Source of the DNA: UBA1732 sp045114235
GTDB lineage: Bacteria > Verrucomicrobiota > Lentisphaeria > Victivallales > UBA1829
DNA length: 37,651 nt
Assembly: GCA_045114235.1 (NCBI GenBank)
Contig: JBGUKB010000120.1
Location: 1 to 37,651 of the forward strand
Reading direction: 5' to 3'
Positions 17,150-25,063 of this stretch are shown piece by piece; the stretch's first letter is position 1, and the number at the start of each line of letters is the position of its first letter. The position numbers were made by a program, and so were the translations under genes. The notes below the pieces were generated by a model that worked only from the letters and a program-made list of their open reading frames with translations, was not told the DNA's origin and did no database searches.

Positions 17150-18627
17150 GCGAGATCAAACAGACAGTCCCGCAGGACCCCTCGATCCGCGAAACGATCC
17201 GCCGTGCGGCAGAGGATCTTGTGCGCTCATCCGGCCTCAAACCGCCGCTCGACCTGACGCACCTGAAACGACATGCGGCGGTTCTGATCGCGTCGCTGGG
17301 ACTGGACGGACGCGGATTCGACCACTATGCGATGATCGTGCTGAACAATGCGCTCTGGACTCCGTATTTCCCTCACATCGCCCGAAAACAGAGGCTTCTT
17401 CTTCTGCCGTTCTGCCTGCGGAAACAGCCCGGCTGCCCCGCCGATCACGACGACCTCGGATTGATCTGCCGCGGCTGCGGCCAGTGCTCTATCCCGAATC
17501 TTTCCGCCGAAGCTGACACGCTCGATATGCCCGTGCTGGTCGCGGAGTCGAGTTCCGCCGTGGCGGACTGGGTGGAACAGGGCATGATTCAGGCCGTCGT
17601 GGGCGTATCCTGCCTCGATTCGCTCGAAAAATCGTTCCCCGCCATGCTGCGTTCCGCCGTGCCGGGGATCGCGGTCCCGCTGCTCCGCGACGGCTGCAGG
17701 GACACGGTGTTCGATCCTGCCGACCTCGAACGCGCCATGTCCGTGCCGCAGGATGCTGATATTCACGCGTTCCCCTACGACCTGATCCGGCAGACGATCA
17801 ACGATCTGTTCACGCCGGACGGCGTTTCCGCATACATCCCGGACAACATGCTCCGGGAGGAGGCCGTCCGCGCCCTGACAGCCCACGGGAAGCATTACCG
17901 CCCGAAGATCACGGCGGGATGCTATGCCGCGCTGACCCCGGCCCGGACAGACCTGCCGGAGTTTCTGAAACCAGTCGCGCTGGCGGTTGAGTGCTTCCAC
18001 AAGGCATCGCTGATCCATGACGACATCGAGGACGGCGATGCGGAACGCTACGGCGAGCCGGCATGCCACATGCGGCTGGGACTTGCATCCGCGCTGAACC
18101 TGGGCGATTACCTGATCGGCGCCGGATACAAGCTCTTCTGCCACGATTCGGTCCCGCCGGGAATGCGCGCCGCGCTCGCGTCCGAGGCGGCCCAGGCGCA
18201 CTGCGAACTCGCGCTCGGACAGGCAAAGGAATTCGAGGCGCTGCGGCTGCCGGTGTTTACAATCGGGGAATGCCTCAATATCCACCGGCTGAAAACGGCT
18301 CCTGCGTTCCGCGTGGCGCTCTACGCGGGCGCGATCGCGGCCGGACGCTTCGACGAGCTCCGCGATTTGTTCCACGACTTTTCCGACAAGCTCGGCGTGG
18401 CCTACCAACTGTACGACGACCTGGAAGACGAGGGCAACAATCCGGCGTCGGCGGTCGACATCCTCATGAGGGCAAACAAATGGGACCGCGAGGCGGCGCG
18501 CGCGGAAACGGTCCGCATGTACCAGGCACAGCGCGACTGCATTTACGATTTGCTTGAAACGGTCGGCGACGTGCCGTTGAAGATATTCCTGTACCGTCTC
18601 GCCGGAAAGGTGCTGAAAGATGTTTGA
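17146..18627 (+). CDS. DUF116 - polyprenyl synthase fusion
   Basis: The 493-residue protein joins two domains. Residues about 60-190 match the cysteine pattern of DUF116: LLLPFCLR (C90), C97, then ICRGCGQCSI (C108, C111, C114) and VGVSC (C156), a likely metal or Fe-S site. Residues about 230-493 are an all-helical trans-prenyl diphosphate synthase: GKHYRP (248-253), first Asp-rich motif DDIED (292-296) and second DDLED (424-428). Both DDxxD motifs are intact, so it should elongate allylic diphosphates with isopentenyl diphosphate; chain length cannot be read with certainty. The fusion is uncommon to my knowledge and suggests redox or metal control of prenyl synthesis (inference). Overlaps neighbours by 4 and 8 nt. 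Confidence 0.87.
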   Translation: MSEIKQTVPQDPSIRETIRRAAEDLVRSSGLKPPLDLTHLKRHAAVLIASLGLDGRGFDHYAMIVLNNALWTPYFPHIARKQRLLLLPFCLRKQPGCPADHDDLGLICRGCGQCSIPNLSAEADTLDMPVLVAESSSAVADWVEQGMIQAVVGVSCLDSLEKSFPAMLRSAVPGIAVPLLRDGCRDTVFDPADLERAMSVPQDADIHAFPYDLIRQTINDLFTPDGVSAYIPDNMLREEAVRALTAHGKHYRPKITAGCYAALTPARTDLPEFLKPVALAVECFHKASLIHDDIEDGDAERYGEPACHMRLGLASALNLGDYLIGAGYKLFCHDSVPPGMRAALASEAAQAHCELALGQAKEFEALRLPVFTIGECLNIHRLKTAPAFRVALYAGAIAAGRFDELRDLFHDFSDKLGVAYQLYDDLEDEGNNPASAVDILMRANKWDREAARAETVRMYQAQRDCIYDLLETVGDVPLKIFLYRLAGKVLKDV

Positions 18628-19402
18628 CCTCGATTTTCTGAAGACATGCACCGCCGGGTTCGGACGGATGACCGACGAGGCGCAGGCCGTGCTTCGTCAG
18701 ACGGTTTCGCTGGCACAGGAGCCGGACGGCCTCTTCCCCGACCGCGGCGGGCACGGCGACCTGTACTACACGCTGTTCGGGCTGTGTCTTGCGTATATTT
18801 CCGAAGCAAAGATCGACCGGGACACGTGCGAAAAAACGCTGGAACAGTCTGCTCCCGCCGATCTCGTCCACCGGGCGGCGCTGGCGCACAGCCGGAACCT
18901 GCTGAAGCTTATGAAACTGCCCCGCGCCTTGCAGAGCACCCCCTTCCCCGCTCCGAAACTGGATTTTTCCGATCTGCCCGATTCGGCGTTCCCACAAGGC
19001 GACCGGTATTCGCCGTATTCGTGTTTTCTGCGGAACGACACCGCGACCGACTTGAGCGCGTACCGCCTGCCGGACGGGCTGTATTCCAATCTGAAAGGCG
19101 CTTCGGAATACGGCATTGCGGCGACGGCGGCGGCGTTATGTCTGCACCCCGACGAAACGACCGCGGCGGCGCTTGCCGGACTTCAGAACCCCGACGGGAC
19201 GTTCCCCGGCGGCGACCTGCTGTCCACCGCCGTGTCTCTGTACGCGCTGCATCGGACCGGGCATGCGGCGAAATACGACGTGTGCGATTTCCTGAGCGGG
19301 TGTTTCCGTCCGAGCGGGCTGTTCGCAGCGGTCCCCGCCGATCCCTTCGGCGACCTCGAATACACGGTTTACGGGCTTCTTGCCATGGGGGCGACGGCAT
19401 GA
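18620..19402 (+). CDS. Terpene cyclase/prenyltransferase-fold protein, short form
   Basis: The 260-residue product shows the alpha/alpha-barrel repeats of the squalene-cyclase and protein-prenyltransferase-beta fold: EPDGLFPD, GDLYYTLFGL, LQNPDGTFPGGD and GDLEYTVYGLLA. No DxDD catalytic motif is visible, and the size fits one barrel domain only. It may be a non-catalytic partner of the following gene, with which it overlaps by 4 nt; together they make 796 residues, a little more than a two-domain cyclase. A prenyltransferase-beta-like binding role is an alternative. Confidence 0.75.
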   Translation: MFDLDFLKTCTAGFGRMTDEAQAVLRQTVSLAQEPDGLFPDRGGHGDLYYTLFGLCLAYISEAKIDRDTCEKTLEQSAPADLVHRAALAHSRNLLKLMKLPRALQSTPFPAPKLDFSDLPDSAFPQGDRYSPYSCFLRNDTATDLSAYRLPDGLYSNLKGASEYGIAATAAALCLHPDETTAAALAGLQNPDGTFPGGDLLSTAVSLYALHRTGHAAKYDVCDFLSGCFRPSGLFAAVPADPFGDLEYTVYGLLAMGATA

Positions 19403-21009
19403 CGGATACGCTGAAACAATTCATCCTGTCGCATCGCCGGGAGGATGGCTTCATCGAAGGGCATCTTTCCAGTTCGGCGGTCTCGACCGCGGTCGCCTGC
19501 GTGGCGCTGGAGCTGTTCGGCGGCAACGATGACGCGGTCGAAGCGGGCAAAAAGTGGCTTCTGGAACACAAAAACGCGGACGGACTATACGGCGACTCCC
19601 CGGAATCCCCCGCCAACCTGACAGCGACGTTCCTGGCATACGCCGCGTTGCGCGGCTCCCACGCGGAAGCCGTTTGCGAGGCGGAACAGTTTTTGAACAG
19701 GACATTCGGCGGACTGGACTTCGATTCGGTTCGAGCCGGACTTCTGAAGGAATATGGCAAAGACCTGACCTTCTCCGTGCCTCTGCTTGCTCTGGCGACG
19801 GCGTCCGGGTTCTTCCCGGATGCCGCGGACGCCTGGCGGCATATGCCCAATTTCCCGTTCGAGGCCGTGCTTCTCCCTGAATCTTTGTTCAAGTACCTGA
19901 ACCTCCCGGTCGTGAGCTACGCGATCCCTGCCCTGATCTGCGTCGGATTGGCACAGCTCAAACATCGCCCGAACAAACTCCGTGCGCTCGCCGTGAAAAA
20001 AGCGCTCCGCGTGCTTATCGAGAAACAGCCGGAGGACGGCGGATTCCTCGAAGCCGCGCCCCTGACCGGATTCTGCGTGATCTGCCTCTGCGCCGCCGGG
20101 TTGCGCGAACACTCAGCGGCGAAACGCGCGGTGGATTTCCTGACGGAAACGCAACGGGCGGACGGTTCGTGGCCCATCGACCGCGATCTGCGCCTCTGGA
20201 CGACCTCGCTGGCGCTGGATGTGCTCGCACCCTCGCTTGCCGCAGAGGAAAAAGCGTTCTACCGCACCCGCCTGCTGGCCGCCCAGACGAAGACCGAACA
20301 TCCGTTCACGCGCTCCGCGCCCGGCGGCTGGGCGTGGACCACGTATCCCGGCGGCGTGCCCGACGCGGATGACACGTCGGCTGCGCTGATCGCGCTCTAT
20401 GCTCTTGGAAAGGAGGCGTCCGAAGCCGTCTGCCGCGGTATCGAATGGCTCCTGAACCTCCAGAATTCCGACGGCGGCATCCCGACCTTCTGCAAAGGCT
20501 GGGGAAAACTGCCTTTCGACCGGAGCTGCCCGGACATCTCCGCCCACGCCTACAAGGCGTTCTCTCTGTACGAAAATGAACTGCCACCACAGCTGAAACG
20601 CCGCGTGATTCGCGCGAAAAAAAGGATCGTGTGCTACCTTCAGCGCGTCCAGCGGCCGGACGGTTCGTTCGTCCCGCTCTGGTTCGGCGACCAGACGAAT
20701 CCGGCGAAGGAGGCCCCCGAATACGGCAGCGCGGTCGTGCTCTCCCACCTCGACGGCGCCGATCTGCCGTTCCTGGAGAAGACCCGCGACTATCTGCGTT
20801 CGGTTCGGGGGCCGGACGGCATGTGGAATACCGTCTGCGTCTCCGCCCGCTGTGCAACAGCGCTGAAGCAGGACGGCGCGTTTCTGAAACCCTACGCGGT
20901 GCATCCCGAGGCGCTCCCCGCCGAGCCCATCGGGCTGTATTTCGCGCATCTCTGGTACAGCGAGGAGCTGTACGCCCCGATCTTCCTGGCAAAGGCGGTG
21001 AACGCATGA
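19399..21009 (+). CDS. Class II terpene cyclase of the squalene-hopene cyclase family
   Basis: The 536-residue protein contains GGWAWTTYPGG followed by PDADDTSAAL; DADD at 322-325 is the DxDD acid motif of class II (protonation-initiated) terpene cyclases, in the same surroundings as in squalene-hopene cyclase. QW-type repeats are present: TQRADGSWPI, LQNSDGGIPTF and VQRPDGSFVPLWFG. Length is below the 620-720 residues of full squalene-hopene cyclases, mostly at the N-terminus, which the preceding gene may supply. No squalene synthase is in the window, so a linear polyprenyl substrate made by the upstream synthase is possible (inference). The start is the ATG in the ATGA overlap at 19399; the frame is open much further upstream but antisense-like there. 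Confidence 0.85.
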   Translation: MTDTLKQFILSHRREDGFIEGHLSSSAVSTAVACVALELFGGNDDAVEAGKKWLLEHKNADGLYGDSPESPANLTATFLAYAALRGSHAEAVCEAEQFLNRTFGGLDFDSVRAGLLKEYGKDLTFSVPLLALATASGFFPDAADAWRHMPNFPFEAVLLPESLFKYLNLPVVSYAIPALICVGLAQLKHRPNKLRALAVKKALRVLIEKQPEDGGFLEAAPLTGFCVICLCAAGLREHSAAKRAVDFLTETQRADGSWPIDRDLRLWTTSLALDVLAPSLAAEEKAFYRTRLLAAQTKTEHPFTRSAPGGWAWTTYPGGVPDADDTSAALIALYALGKEASEAVCRGIEWLLNLQNSDGGIPTFCKGWGKLPFDRSCPDISAHAYKAFSLYENELPPQLKRRVIRAKKRIVCYLQRVQRPDGSFVPLWFGDQTNPAKEAPEYGSAVVLSHLDGADLPFLEKTRDYLRSVRGPDGMWNTVCVSARCATALKQDGAFLKPYAVHPEALPAEPIGLYFAHLWYSEELYAPIFLAKAVNA

Positions 21010-22439
21010 CGGCGCAAATATTGAACAATGCATTGAAACTGTTCGCCGTTACCATGGCATGCCTCGGCATCTGGCATTACCTGACCTACACCACGCCTCG
21101 GCAGATCGACTATGCGGGGCCCGTCCGCGACAAATCGGAAAACCGCGTGGTGAAGAAGATGACCACGCAGATCGGCGCGGACTTCAGGAAGTTCGATGTG
21201 GACATATCCGTTCAGGATTTCAAGTTCGATTGGCCGTGTTTCCGCGGCGTGTCGCGCGACAATCTGGCGAAATACGACGGGGAATTGACCAAAACCTGGG
21301 ACGAAGCCGGACCGAAGGTCCTGTGGCGCAAGCCCCTCGGCGAGGGATATTCCGGCGCGATCATCGCAGGCGGCCGCGTGTACGTGCTGGACTACGCCGA
21401 GGAGGATTCGTCCGACGCCCTGCGTTGTTTCGAACTGTTCAGCGGCGAAGAACTCTGGCGGCGCGGCTATAAAAATCCGATCCGGCGCAACCACGGCAAG
21501 TCCCGCACGATCCCGGCGTTTTCCGACGGCGTGGTCGTCACGCTCGGCCCGGCGGCGCACGTGATGGCGGTCGATGCGGTTTCCGGCGATCTGCTCTGGT
21601 CGCGCGACCTGGTGGAAGCCTACGGGACCGAGATACCGCAGTGGTACGCCGGACAATGCCCCCTGATCGAAGACGGCAGAGTGATCCTCGGTGTCGGCGG
21701 CGAAAAAGTCCTGATGACCGCGCTCGACCTGAAGACGGGCGAAACGGCCTGGGAAATGCCGAACGAACACGGGCTGAAGATGTCGCATTCCTCCGTCGTG
21801 TCCGCTACGCTCTGCGGCACGAAACAATACATCTATGCCGGGATCGGCGGGATCGCCGCCTGCGACATGCAGGGAAACCAGCTCTGGATCTGCACGAAAT
21901 GGAAACCGGCTGTCTGGGCTCCCACGCCGTTGCAAATCGGCGATGGCAGGCTGTTCCTGACGGCAGGCTACGGCGCAGGGTCCGCCACCCTCGCCGTGAA
22001 GAAAGACAGCGATGCCTTCACCGCCTCGATCGAACAGGAATGGAAGCCGACGCAGGGCCCGGCATCCGAACAGCAGACCCCGATCCTGATCGGCGACACG
22101 ATGTTCGTGATCCAGCCGAAGGACGCCGGAGCGCGCCGTGCTGAATTCATCGCGGCGGACGTTTCCTCGCTGCCCGCAGTCAAGTCGGAAAGCGGCAAGG
22201 ACGCCCGGTTCGGGCTCGGTCCGTACCTGTATGCGGACGGCGCGTTCTGGATCCTGGACGACGAGGGTATACTCTCGGTTTACGAGTACAAAGATAACCG
22301 GTTCGAACGGCTCGCGACCCACAAGATCCTGCCCGGTGCGGATTCCTGGGGGCCGATCGCGTTCGCCGGAGGCCTGATGATCTTACGGGACAGCACCTCC
22401 ATGGTGTGTCTCGATCTGCGAAATGAGGTGGAACCATGA
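21006..22439 (+). CDS. Membrane-anchored PQQ-like beta-propeller protein (first of three in the operon)
   Basis: The 477-residue product has an N-terminal hydrophobic segment (residues about 9-25) acting as an uncleaved anchor, then a WPCFRG motif (76-81), the usual entry to PQQ-like propellers. Blades include VLWRKPLG, FELFSGEELWRR, VDAVSGDLLWSR and LDLKTGETAWEM. No PQQ ligand residues can be assigned. In other systems such propellers are dehydrogenase cores or scaffolds. Here the surrounding iron-sulfur genes suggest a periplasmic partner of an electron path (inference). ATGA overlaps on both sides show translational coupling. Confidence 0.83.
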   Translation: MTAQILNNALKLFAVTMACLGIWHYLTYTTPRQIDYAGPVRDKSENRVVKKMTTQIGADFRKFDVDISVQDFKFDWPCFRGVSRDNLAKYDGELTKTWDEAGPKVLWRKPLGEGYSGAIIAGGRVYVLDYAEEDSSDALRCFELFSGEELWRRGYKNPIRRNHGKSRTIPAFSDGVVVTLGPAAHVMAVDAVSGDLLWSRDLVEAYGTEIPQWYAGQCPLIEDGRVILGVGGEKVLMTALDLKTGETAWEMPNEHGLKMSHSSVVSATLCGTKQYIYAGIGGIAACDMQGNQLWICTKWKPAVWAPTPLQIGDGRLFLTAGYGAGSATLAVKKDSDAFTASIEQEWKPTQGPASEQQTPILIGDTMFVIQPKDAGARRAEFIAADVSSLPAVKSESGKDARFGLGPYLYADGAFWILDDEGILSVYEYKDNRFERLATHKILPGADSWGPIAFAGGLMILRDSTSMVCLDLRNEVEP

Positions 22440-23062
22440 AAATGACGCGACGTGAATTCCTTCTGTGGCTGGGCGGAGTGTGTTCCCTCGGCCTGCTCGG
22501 CTGGCTGGTCGGCCGCAAGCTCCAGACACCACCCGTTATTGTGCCGGAAACGCCGTTCATGCCGCCGGAGTTTGCCGTGCGTCCGAAGCATACTCTGAAC
22601 GGCATGAGTTTTCAGGTGGACCGCGCGAAGCGCACCGTGCTGGCGAGTGCGGAATCCGGCGGCCCCATATGGGAATCGCGCGGCGAGGACAAGTTCATCG
22701 TGCCCGGAGCGGCGTTCCCGCTGGACCTGTCGCAGGACGGCGAACTCTGGGTCGCAAACATCGGGCGCAAGCGCCTGGAGCAGCTTGATCCAGCCACGGG
22801 ACGTTTCATCGCCTCATGGGAACCCCGCGAAGCGTTCGGGGGCTGCTGCAATCCCGTCCGGTTCGCCGCGCTCCCCGGCGGACGGTTCGTGACCATGGAG
22901 AAAGGCGTCCGGCGCGCGTGCGTGTATCTGCCGTCCGGCGAACTCGAACGCGTCATCACGGACCGGCTCTCGGATTCCGAGTTCAACTATTACCTGGGAC
23001 GCGACGGCGGCAAAGTGCATCTTTACGACACCGGCACGAAACAGCACTGGGAGGTCTCCTGA
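22436..23062 (+). CDS. Tat-signal NHL-like propeller fragment protein
   Basis: The 208-residue product begins with a twin-arginine signal (TRREFLLWLGG, R5-R6) and hydrophobic core to about residue 25, so it is probably exported folded. The remainder reads like a few NHL/6-bladed-propeller strands: FPLDLSQDGELWVANIG, RLEQLDPATGRF, RFAALPGGRFVTM and CVYLPSGEL. It is too short for a full propeller, so it may oligomerise or pair with the neighbouring PQQ-like proteins. Only two adjacent cysteines (GGCCN) stand out in the mature part. Start fixed by ATGA overlap; its stop overlaps the next start by one base (TGATG). Confidence 0.75.
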   Translation: MKMTRREFLLWLGGVCSLGLLGWLVGRKLQTPPVIVPETPFMPPEFAVRPKHTLNGMSFQVDRAKRTVLASAESGGPIWESRGEDKFIVPGAAFPLDLSQDGELWVANIGRKRLEQLDPATGRFIASWEPREAFGGCCNPVRFAALPGGRFVTMEKGVRRACVYLPSGELERVITDRLSDSEFNYYLGRDGGKVHLYDTGTKQHWEVS

Positions 23063-23301
23063 TGACGAAGCATGACCGCACCATGACCCGCCGCGAGTTC
23101 ATCGGCTGGAGTGCCCGGTTCCTGCTGCTGGGCGGGCTCCTCGCGCTCTTCTTCCGCCACGGCTCGTCCCGCCGCAAAATGCAGGACGTCTGCACCGACC
23201 CGAAGGGCTACTGCCGGACATGCTCCGCCCTGAAATACTGCGGCCACCCGAACGCCCGTTCATTCAAGGACGCAGTCAAACAGGAGGGCTCCCGTTCATG
23301 A
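23062..23301 (+). CDS. Small Tat-signal protein with four conserved-looking cysteines
   Basis: The 79-residue product starts with a twin-arginine signal (MTRREFIGW, R10-R11) and one hydrophobic segment (about 19-31). The short mature part holds C44-x6-C51-x2-C54-x5-C60, enough for one Fe-S cluster or a metal site. It sits between two other Tat-signal proteins with start/stop overlaps on both sides, which supports it as a real gene despite its size. I do not recognise the family. A role as a small electron-transfer or cluster-carrying subunit is inferred. Confidence 0.7.
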   Translation: MTKHDRTMTRREFIGWSARFLLLGGLLALFFRHGSSRRKMQDVCTDPKGYCRTCSALKYCGHPNARSFKDAVKQEGSRS

Positions 23302-23843
23302 CCCGCCGCGACCTGCTCAGATTCGGGTTTCTCGCCGTAATCTTGGCTCCGTTCGCCGCGCTTTTCCGCAAGCGCGCCGAGACGGGGACTGGGTATTTCT
23401 GGCAGATCGACCCGGACAAATGCGTGCAGTGCGGCAAGTGCGAGACGGAGTGCATCCTGCCCCAGTCGGCGGTAAAGTGCATGCACCAGTACGCGTCCTG
23501 CGGCTACTGCCTCTTCTGCAGCGGGTATTACCAGGACAAGCGCATCGAGTTCAACACGGCGGGCGAGAACATGCGCTGTCCGACCGACGCGATCATCCGC
23601 ACATATGTCGAGGACCCGTATTTCGAGTACAAGATCGACGAGGAACGATGCATCGGCTGCGGAAAATGCGTGAAGGGGTGCCTCTCGTTCGGCAACGGCT
23701 CGCTGTTCCTGCAGGTCCGGCGCGACCTGTGCAAGAACTGCAATGAATGCCGGATCGCGAAAGCGTGTCCCGCCGATGCGTTCGTGCGCGTCCCCGCCGA
23801 CCATCCGTACATCTACCGCAAGCCGCCGGAGGTGAAGTCATGA
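23298..23843 (+). CDS. Tat-signal multi-cluster [4Fe-4S] ferredoxin
   Basis: The 181-residue protein opens with a short twin-arginine signal (MTRRDLLRFG, R3-R4). The mature part has 17 cysteines in ferredoxin patterns: CVQCGKCETEC (C42-C52), C61 with C68-x2-C71-x2-C74, C94-P, CIGCGKCVKGC (C118-C128) and CKNCNECRIAKACP (C145-C157). That is enough for about four [4Fe-4S] clusters, as in NrfC/DmsB-type electron-transfer subunits. GGAGG at 23283-23287 and the ATGA overlap set the start. Its place just before the NapH/NosR-like membrane protein suggests the two exchange electrons at the outer face of the membrane (inference). Confidence 0.85.
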   Translation: MTRRDLLRFGFLAVILAPFAALFRKRAETGTGYFWQIDPDKCVQCGKCETECILPQSAVKCMHQYASCGYCLFCSGYYQDKRIEFNTAGENMRCPTDAIIRTYVEDPYFEYKIDEERCIGCGKCVKGCLSFGNGSLFLQVRRDLCKNCNECRIAKACPADAFVRVPADHPYIYRKPPEVKS

Positions 23844-25063
23844 TCCCTCGTTTTTCCCTCCTGTTTGCGGCGCAGGCCAGATTCCCCGCGCCCGAGTTCG
23901 AATCCTATACGCTGCCGAAAATGTCGCTGGAGGAACTTGCGTCCGACTCCGTGCTGTGGCGTGTGCTGATCCTCGCAGTATTCCTGATCATCGGTTCTCT
24001 CTGCTTTTATAAATGGCGTTCCCGCAAGGCCATGCTGGCGTACTCCGTCGCCGGGCTCGCCGTGTTCGGATTCATCTTCGCGTCCTGCCCGTGCCCGGTC
24101 GGGATGTTCCAGAACATCGCCGAGGGGATCGCGAACGGTTCCTACATCCAGCCGGGCGTACTGTTTCTCTTCGCGCTTCCGCTGGCGGTCGCGCTGTTCG
24201 CCGGGCGCGTTTTTTGCGGCGGAGCCTGCCCGCTCGGCGCGATCCAGGAGATGCTGCACTGGAAGAGCGTGTTCGTGCCGCGTCCGCTGGACCGCATTCT
24301 GCGCCTGATCCCGGTGCTTCTTCTGCTGGTCTTTTCGGTCTGCGCGATCTTCGGGATCGGATTCCCGCTGTGCTACCTGGAACCCTACCTGCCGGTCTTC
24401 CTGCTGGATTTCGCCACGCCGTTCGCGATCCTGAGCGCGGTCTTCCTGACGGCCGGACTTTTCATCTCGCGTCCGTTCTGCCGGTATGTCTGCCCCTACG
24501 GCGTCCTGCTCCGGTTCTTCTCGTATTTCTCACTGCTCAAGCCGCAGATCACGTCGCACGAATGCGTGAACTGCCGGTTGTGCGAACAGGGTTGTCCGAA
24601 CGGCGCGATCCTGCCGCCGGAGGGGACGGGGAGCACGCCGGAACACCGCAGCGGATTCCGCCGCATCTCGATGCTGACCGCCCTGATTCCCTTTGCGCTG
24701 TTCGCGGGCGGGCTGTTCGGTTATTTCTGCGCGCCTGTCCTGAGCTCGTTCCACCGCGACGTCCGGCTGGATCGCGAGCTGGACGCCGGAATTCGGAGCG
24801 AAGCCGTGGAAGCCTTCGAAAGCACTACGACGACGCGCGAGGAACTTCGTGCCCGCATCGTGAAACTTCAGAACGGCGTCCTCCTCGCCTCGACTGCAGC
24901 GGGCGTTCTGTTCGGCGCGGTCGTGATGGCCGAGCTGATCGCGGAGGCGCGCCGCCGCAAGGAAGAAGATATTTACACCATCGACCCGTCGCTTTGTTTC
25001 TGCTGCGGCAGATGCTACGCCGCATGCCCCCTGGAACGCAAGGAGAAGCACCATGAAAAATGA
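23840..25063 (+). CDS. NapH/NosR-like membrane polyferredoxin
   Basis: The 407-residue protein has about six or seven membrane segments (roughly 41-55, 65-81, 105-121, 155-175, 190-210, 278-298, 345-365). It carries the paired CxxxCP motifs of the NapH/NosR/CcoG group: FCGGACPLG (C126, C130) and FCRYVCPYG (C214, C218), plus a CPCPVG element at 83-88. A ferredoxin motif CVNCRLCEQGCP (C242-C252) follows, and a further CFCCGRCYAACP (C386-C396) ends the protein. Such proteins move electrons across or along the membrane. No FMN-binding domain of NosR type is present. GGAGGTG at 23827-23833 sets the start. The last 11 bases overlap the next gene. Confidence 0.85.
   Translation: MIPRFSLLFAAQARFPAPEFESYTLPKMSLEELASDSVLWRVLILAVFLIIGSLCFYKWRSRKAMLAYSVAGLAVFGFIFASCPCPVGMFQNIAEGIANGSYIQPGVLFLFALPLAVALFAGRVFCGGACPLGAIQEMLHWKSVFVPRPLDRILRLIPVLLLLVFSVCAIFGIGFPLCYLEPYLPVFLLDFATPFAILSAVFLTAGLFISRPFCRYVCPYGVLLRFFSYFSLLKPQITSHECVNCRLCEQGCPNGAILPPEGTGSTPEHRSGFRRISMLTALIPFALFAGGLFGYFCAPVLSSFHRDVRLDRELDAGIRSEAVEAFESTTTTREELRARIVKLQNGVLLASTAAGVLFGAVVMAELIAEARRRKEEDIYTIDPSLCFCCGRCYAACPLERKEKHHEK

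Noticed and set aside
18646..19398. Upstream extension of the class II terpene cyclase frame into the preceding gene
   Set aside because: The extension is Arg/Pro-rich out-of-frame sequence of the 18620-19402 gene. The ATGA overlap at 19399 gives a natural start and the protein then begins with a cyclase-like helix.
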